NCBI GenBank assembly: GCA_937995495.1
Contig: CALKKA010000066.1
Coordinates: 1-10,463 of the forward strand
Origin: an uncultured Phycisphaerae bacterium
Lineage (GTDB): Bacteria > Planctomycetota > Phycisphaerae > Sedimentisphaerales > Anaerohalosphaeraceae
Reading direction: 5' to 3'
DNA length: 10,463 bases
Under the pieces are notes generated by a model. The model made no database searches. It was not told where the DNA came from and saw only the letters and a list, made by a program, of their open reading frames with translations. This document shows, piece by piece, positions 6,760 to 10,463 of this stretch (positions within the stretch are counted from its first letter, which is position 1; every line of letters begins with the position of its first letter). Position numbers and translations under genes: made by a program.

Positions 6760-9700
6760 TCACCCCACTTTTTCTGTTTTTCGCTCCTGCATCCAGCAGA
6801 AGAGGACGGGGACGATGAAGATAACGATGACCGCGAGGATCATGCCGCCAAACGACGGGATGGCCATCGGCACCATGATGTCAGCCCCCCTGCCAGTCGA
6901 GGTCAGAATTGGCAATAGAGCCAGAATGGTCGTGGCACTGGTCATCAGAGCTGGACGCACGCGTCGGTGAGCGGCAGTAATGGTCGCCGCACGAATCTCG
7001 TCAATGCTCTCCGGCGGGGTCTTTTTGAACTGCTGAGTCAGATAGGTCATCATCAGCACGCCATCGTCGGTGGCGATACCGAACAATGCCAAAAATCCCA
7101 CCCATACCGCGACACTGAGATTGTAGGTATGGATATTGAAAAGCTGCCGCAGGTTCACACCCAGCAGTGACACATTCATGAACCACCCCTGCCCGTACAG
7201 CCACAGCAGCAAAAACCCACCCGACCAGGCGACGAAAATTCCACTGAACACCAGCAATGTGTGCGGGATGGTCTTGAACTGGAAATACAGGATCAGGAAA
7301 ATGACTCCCAAAGCCACCGGAAGCACCATCTTAAGCGTCTTCTGTGCCCGGACCTGATTCTCATAGGTTCCGGCGAAACTGTAACTGACACCGGCCGGCA
7401 AAACAAGCTCACCGGCCGCAATCTTGTCGTTCAGAAGGCGACTGCAATCCTCGACCACATCCACTTCGGCCAGACCTTCGTGCCCATCGAACAGCACATA
7501 GCCGGTCAGGAAGGTGTCTTCGCTCTTGATGACCTGCGGGCCCCGGGTGTATTCGATACGCACCAACTGGCCCATGGGAATCTGCACGCCACCGGGCGCG
7601 GGCACGAGAATTTCGTTGATTTCCTGTATCTCATTGCGAAGTTCGCGGAGGTATCGCACGCGAACCGGGTACCGCTGCCGCCCTTCGACGGTCTTGGTGA
7701 CGGGTTTTCCGCCGATCGCGATCTCGATGACATTCTGTACATCGTCGATCCGCAACCCATAACGGGCAATCGCCTCACGGTCGATATGGATCTCTATATA
7801 GGGCTTGGCCACGATCCGTTCGGCGAAGACCGTGCCCGGGTCGATAAACAGCATCTCTTTTAAGAGCCGCTCCAGTTGCAGGCCCACCGTCTCGATTGTC
7901 TGCAGGTCGGGGCCTTTGACCTTGATGCCCATCGGGGCACGCATTCCCGTTTGCAGCATGATCAGCCGTGTCTCAATCGGCTGCAGCAGCGGCGCGCTGG
8001 TGGTACCGGGAAGTTTGGCTGCTTTGACGATTTCATCCCAAATATCGCGTGGGCTTTCGATGTGATCGCGCCACTGGCGAATGGCCTTGCCATTGCCATC
8101 CGTAATAATCCGGCCGTCCTTGTCTCGCTTGAATTTTGAATGATAGTCAATCACCGTTTCGACCATCGAGATCGGTGCCGGGTCCAGTGGGCTTTCCACG
8201 CGACCGATCTTGCCGACCACGGTCTTGACCTCCGGCACGGTCTTGATCGCCGAGTCGATCTTTGCCAGTACATCGATGGCCTCACCGATCGAGGCGTGCG
8301 GCATGGTTGTAGGCATGTATAAGAACGAGCCCTCATCCAGCGACGGCATAAACTCCTTGCCCAGACTACTCCAAGCGAACCCACCTGCAATGACCAGCAC
8401 CAACGGCATCATCAGGAAACGACCTTTGTGGGCCAGACACCAATTGAGGATCGGTGGGTAAAACCGGGTGAGCAGCATGACGCTGATCAACACCAGCAAA
8501 AGCACTGCCGCAACGAATAGGAAGCTGAGAATCACACCGCGGTCCGGACCCAGCGGCATCCAGTATTTGCTCAGCAACGCCGCAACGAGCAGGACAACGA
8601 TCAAATCAGCGAGATTAGCAAACCGCTTTGATTGGGGCTTGGTGTCCGCTTGCGGTTTTTGTTTGCCGTGGTAAAACCAATACGCGAACACAGGAATCAC
8701 AAAGATCGCGATGAGGGCCGAAGCCAGCAACGCAAATGTCTTGGTGAACGCCAACGGGCGAAACAGCTTGCCCTCGGCACCAATCATAGTGAAAACCGGC
8801 AGGAAGCTGACGATCGTTGTGGAGATCGCGGCCAGTACCGCCGAACCCACTTCACAGGTTGAATCATAGATCACCTGCAATCGTGACTTTTCAGCGGACG
8901 CCTCCTGCAAGTGGCGCACGATATTTTCGCAGATGACGATCCCCATATCCACCATGGTTCCGATGGCGATGGCAATGCCGGACAGGGCCACGATGTTCGC
9001 GTCGATTTTAAAGAACCGCATCGCGATAAAGCACATCAATACTGCCAGCGGCAGCAGGCCGGAGATGAGCACGGAACTTCTAAAATGTCTCAATAGGATA
9101 ATGATAACGATGACCGTGATCAGAATTTCCTGTGCGATCGCATCATTGAGGGTGCCAAGCGTTTCGTAGATTAAGCCTGTGCGGTCATAGAACGGGACAA
9201 TTTTAACCTGGCTGACGGTTCCATCGGTCAGCGTTTTACGTGGCAGGCCCGGTGCGATCTCGGCGATTTTCGCGGTTACATTTTGAATAACCTCCAGCGG
9301 ATTCTCTCCGTAGCGAACCACCACCACGCCGCCGACGGCTTCGGCGCCTTCTTTGTCCAGCACACCCCGCCGCAGTGCCGGGCCGGTGGAGACATGAGCG
9401 ATGTCTTTGACGCGGATGGGGACATTATCGTTGACCTTGACCACTACCTGCTCGATATCAGCGATGGACTTGATGAACCCGATGCCGCGAACCACATACT
9501 CGACCTGATTAACCTCGATCGTCCGCGCCCCAACATCCCGGTTGGAGGCTTTGATTGCACCGAACACATCGTTCAAGTCAACATTTGCCGCGTGCATTGC
9601 ACCGGGGTCCACATCGATTTGGTACTCCCGAACGAAACCGCCAACCGAAGCCACCTCTGCCACTCCGCCTGCGGACATCAGCGCATCCCGCACCGTCCAG

Positions 9701-10278
9701 TCCTGCACGGTTCGAAGTTCATGCAGGTCCCACCCGCCGGTGGGATTGCCTTCGGCATCATAGCCTTCGAGTGTGTACCAGAAGACCTGCCCCAGCGCCG
9801 TCGCGTCAGGTCCCAGCGCGGGACGCACGCCATCGGGCAGTGTATCTGAAGACAGGGAATTTAAACGCTCAATAATCTTGTTTCGGGATTGATCCCAGTC
9901 CGCATCATCTTCAAAGATAATATAGATGCTGGAAAAGCCGAACATGGAAGTGCTGCGGACGGTCTTGACCTTGGGAATCCCCAGCAAACTGACTGTCAGC
10001 GGATAGGTTATCTGATCTTGGATATCCTGAGGGCTGCGGCCGGGCCATTCGGTAAAAACGATCTGTTGGTTTTCACCAATGTCAGGGATCGCATCGACGG
10101 GAACGGGTGAGCGTGTCAGCCAGTTTATGTCCCAGTCGAACGGAGCCACCGCAATGCCCGTCAAGACCACGGCGATCACAAAGAGAAGAACGACCAGCCG
10201 ATTGTTCAGGCAAAAGGCCAACGCGCCTGCCAGCAATCCTCTGTTTTGCTTATCCTGATTGTTCAGTGTTTCGTTCAT
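6760..10278 (-). CDS. cusA: CusA/CzcA-family heavy-metal efflux RND permease
   Basis: Inner-membrane proton-driven pump that expels metal ions, probably Cu(I)/Ag(I), through a CusB-like adaptor and an outer-membrane channel. The 1172 residues contain both RND halves. Copper-site residues align by eye with the E. coli CusA methionine triad: M655 (FLYMP), M705 (SMVET) and M774 (IMLQTG), with acidic partners E649 and E707. In TM4, GTMVD at 440-444 keeps the proton-relay aspartate (D444). The late-helix position usually occupied by Glu appears as ATDDG (D1071/D1072). It is about 125 residues longer than the E. coli protein (1047): two extra predicted membrane helices lie at about 555-603, a longer loop lies between M705 and M774, and another insertion is near 1030-1052. 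The ATG has AGGA 11 nt upstream. It follows a YHS-type metal-binding gene by 29 bp, supporting a metal-resistance operon. The exact metal is inferred from motifs only. Confidence 0.93.
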   Translation of the reverse strand: MNETLNNQDKQNRGLLAGALAFCLNNRLVVLLFVIAVVLTGIAVAPFDWDINWLTRSPVPVDAIPDIGENQQIVFTEWPGRSPQDIQDQITYPLTVSLLGIPKVKTVRSTSMFGFSSIYIIFEDDADWDQSRNKIIERLNSLSSDTLPDGVRPALGPDATALGQVFWYTLEGYDAEGNPTGGWDLHELRTVQDWTVRDALMSAGGVAEVASVGGFVREYQIDVDPGAMHAANVDLNDVFGAIKASNRDVGARTIEVNQVEYVVRGIGFIKSIADIEQVVVKVNDNVPIRVKDIAHVSTGPALRRGVLDKEGAEAVGGVVVVRYGENPLEVIQNVTAKIAEIAPGLPRKTLTDGTVSQVKIVPFYDRTGLIYETLGTLNDAIAQEILITVIVIIILLRHFRSSVLISGLLPLAVLMCFIAMRFFKIDANIVALSGIAIAIGTMVDMGIVICENIVRHLQEASAEKSRLQVIYDSTCEVGSAVLAAISTTIVSFLPVFTMIGAEGKLFRPLAFTKTFALLASALIAIFVIPVFAYWFYHGKQKPQADTKPQSKRFANLADLIVVLLVAALLSKYWMPLGPDRGVILSFLFVAAVLLLVLISVMLLTRFYPPILNWCLAHKGRFLMMPLVLVIAGGFAWSSLGKEFMPSLDEGSFLYMPTTMPHASIGEAIDVLAKIDSAIKTVPEVKTVVGKIGRVESPLDPAPISMVETVIDYHSKFKRDKDGRIITDGNGKAIRQWRDHIESPRDIWDEIVKAAKLPGTTSAPLLQPIETRLIMLQTGMRAPMGIKVKGPDLQTIETVGLQLERLLKEMLFIDPGTVFAERIVAKPYIEIHIDREAIARYGLRIDDVQNVIEIAIGGKPVTKTVEGRQRYPVRVRYLRELRNEIQEINEILVPAPGGVQIPMGQLVRIEYTRGPQVIKSEDTFLTGYVLFDGHEGLAEVDVVEDCSRLLNDKIAAGELVLPAGVSYSFAGTYENQVRAQKTLKMVLPVALGVIFLILYFQFKTIPHTLLVFSGIFVAWSGGFLLLWLYGQGWFMNVSLLGVNLRQLFNIHTYNLSVAVWVGFLALFGIATDDGVLMMTYLTQQFKKTPPESIDEIRAATITAAHRRVRPALMTSATTILALLPILTSTGRGADIMVPMAIPSFGGMILAVIVIFIVPVLFCWMQERKTEKVG

Positions 10279-10307
10279 AGATCAACTATTCCTGAAACTT
10301 CATTTGT

Positions 10308-10463
10308 TTACTCAAACTGCGGCAGTTTCCCGAGATATTTTTCTGGATCCGCAGTAAACTTCTCGTCACATCCCGGGCAACAGAAATACACCTTTTTGCC
10401 TTTGTATTCGATGAAGACTTCCTTGTTGATCGGATTGCCCATAACCGGGCAGAGTGTCTGCTC
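10308..10463 (-). CDS. YHS-type metal-binding protein, C-terminal part (5' truncated by window edge)
   Basis: The reading frame is open from the right window edge to a TAA at 10310-10308, giving the last 51 residues of a protein. It has the YHS/TRASH-like pattern: CPVMGNPI, then EYKGKKVYFCCPGC, then F-x-x-DPEKYL. The four cysteines (one in CPVMG, three in FCCPGC) are candidate metal ligands. The gap to the pump gene is 29 bp on the same strand, so the two are probably cotranscribed. It could be a small free-standing metal-binding protein or the C-terminal domain of a longer protein such as the CusB-type adaptor; the start lies outside the window. Confidence 0.75.
   Translation of the reverse strand, partial: EQTLCPVMGNPINKEVFIEYKGKKVYFCCPGCDEKFTADPEKYLGKLPQFE

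Noticed and set aside
6563..6763. 66-codon minus-strand frame in the gap between the pump gene and mraZ
   Set aside because: AT-rich low-complexity frame without a ribosome binding site. It overlaps the pump stop and the mraZ -35 element.
7261..7863. 200-codon frame antisense to the RND pump gene
   Set aside because: The opposite strand carries conserved pump motifs throughout. The antisense frame has no ribosome site or known domain.
9283..9849. 188-codon frame antisense to the RND pump gene
   Set aside because: Shadow of a GC-rich conserved gene, with no independent evidence of coding.

Overview
The window carries ordinary housekeeping and metal-efflux genes of a Gram-negative-type bacterium of intermediate GC content. 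It holds a compact, rearranged division and cell-wall (dcw) cluster, most of a heavy-metal RND efflux pump gene, and the ends of two further genes. The envelope-type RND pump implies an outer membrane. The mix of genes, the shape of the LysM protein and the RsmH motif variants suggest the PVC superphylum, possibly a phycisphaeral planctomycete. That placement is a weak inference from memory, not something the sequence proves. I see no tRNA, rRNA, CRISPR array, insertion sequence or prophage gene.

Layout: positions 3-1994 (+) encode most of a class B penicillin-binding protein of the PBP2/elongasome type, cut at its 5' end by the window edge. Everything else is on the minus strand. In transcription order from the right edge these are: the 3' end of a YHS-type metal-binding protein (10463-10308); a long CusA/CzcA-type RND permease (10278-6760); an AT-rich gap of about 240 bp; and the division cluster. 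The cluster runs mraZ (6502-6023), a 69-residue protein I do not recognise (6012-5803), rsmH (5775-4849), a membrane-anchored double-LysM protein (4809-3973), an FtsL-like protein (3962-3723) and ftsI (3726-1963). The ftsI and PBP2 genes meet tail to tail and overlap by 32 bp.

The division cluster looks like one operon. Gaps between genes are 10-39 bp, ftsL and ftsI share an ATGA overlap, and one sigma70-like promoter lies before mraZ (TTGACA, 16 bp, TAAGAT). Five TGGGA/TGGTA boxes spaced 10-11 bp apart cover that promoter and the start of mraZ. They match the known type of MraZ operator, so the operon is probably controlled by its own first product. The products cover cell-division regulation (MraZ), 16S rRNA methylation (RsmH), a probable peptidoglycan-binding factor (LysM), a division scaffold (FtsL-like) and septal transpeptidation (FtsI). 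The opposing gene supplies the elongation transpeptidase. Instead of continuing into murE/murF/mraY, the cluster ends at ftsI.

The efflux part pairs a small Cys-rich YHS domain with a CusA-like pump that keeps the three-methionine copper/silver site but carries two extra predicted membrane helices. No obviously new system is present. The items most worth checking are the MraZ operator layout, the unknown 69-residue protein, the LysM gene inside the cluster, and the extra helices of the pump.
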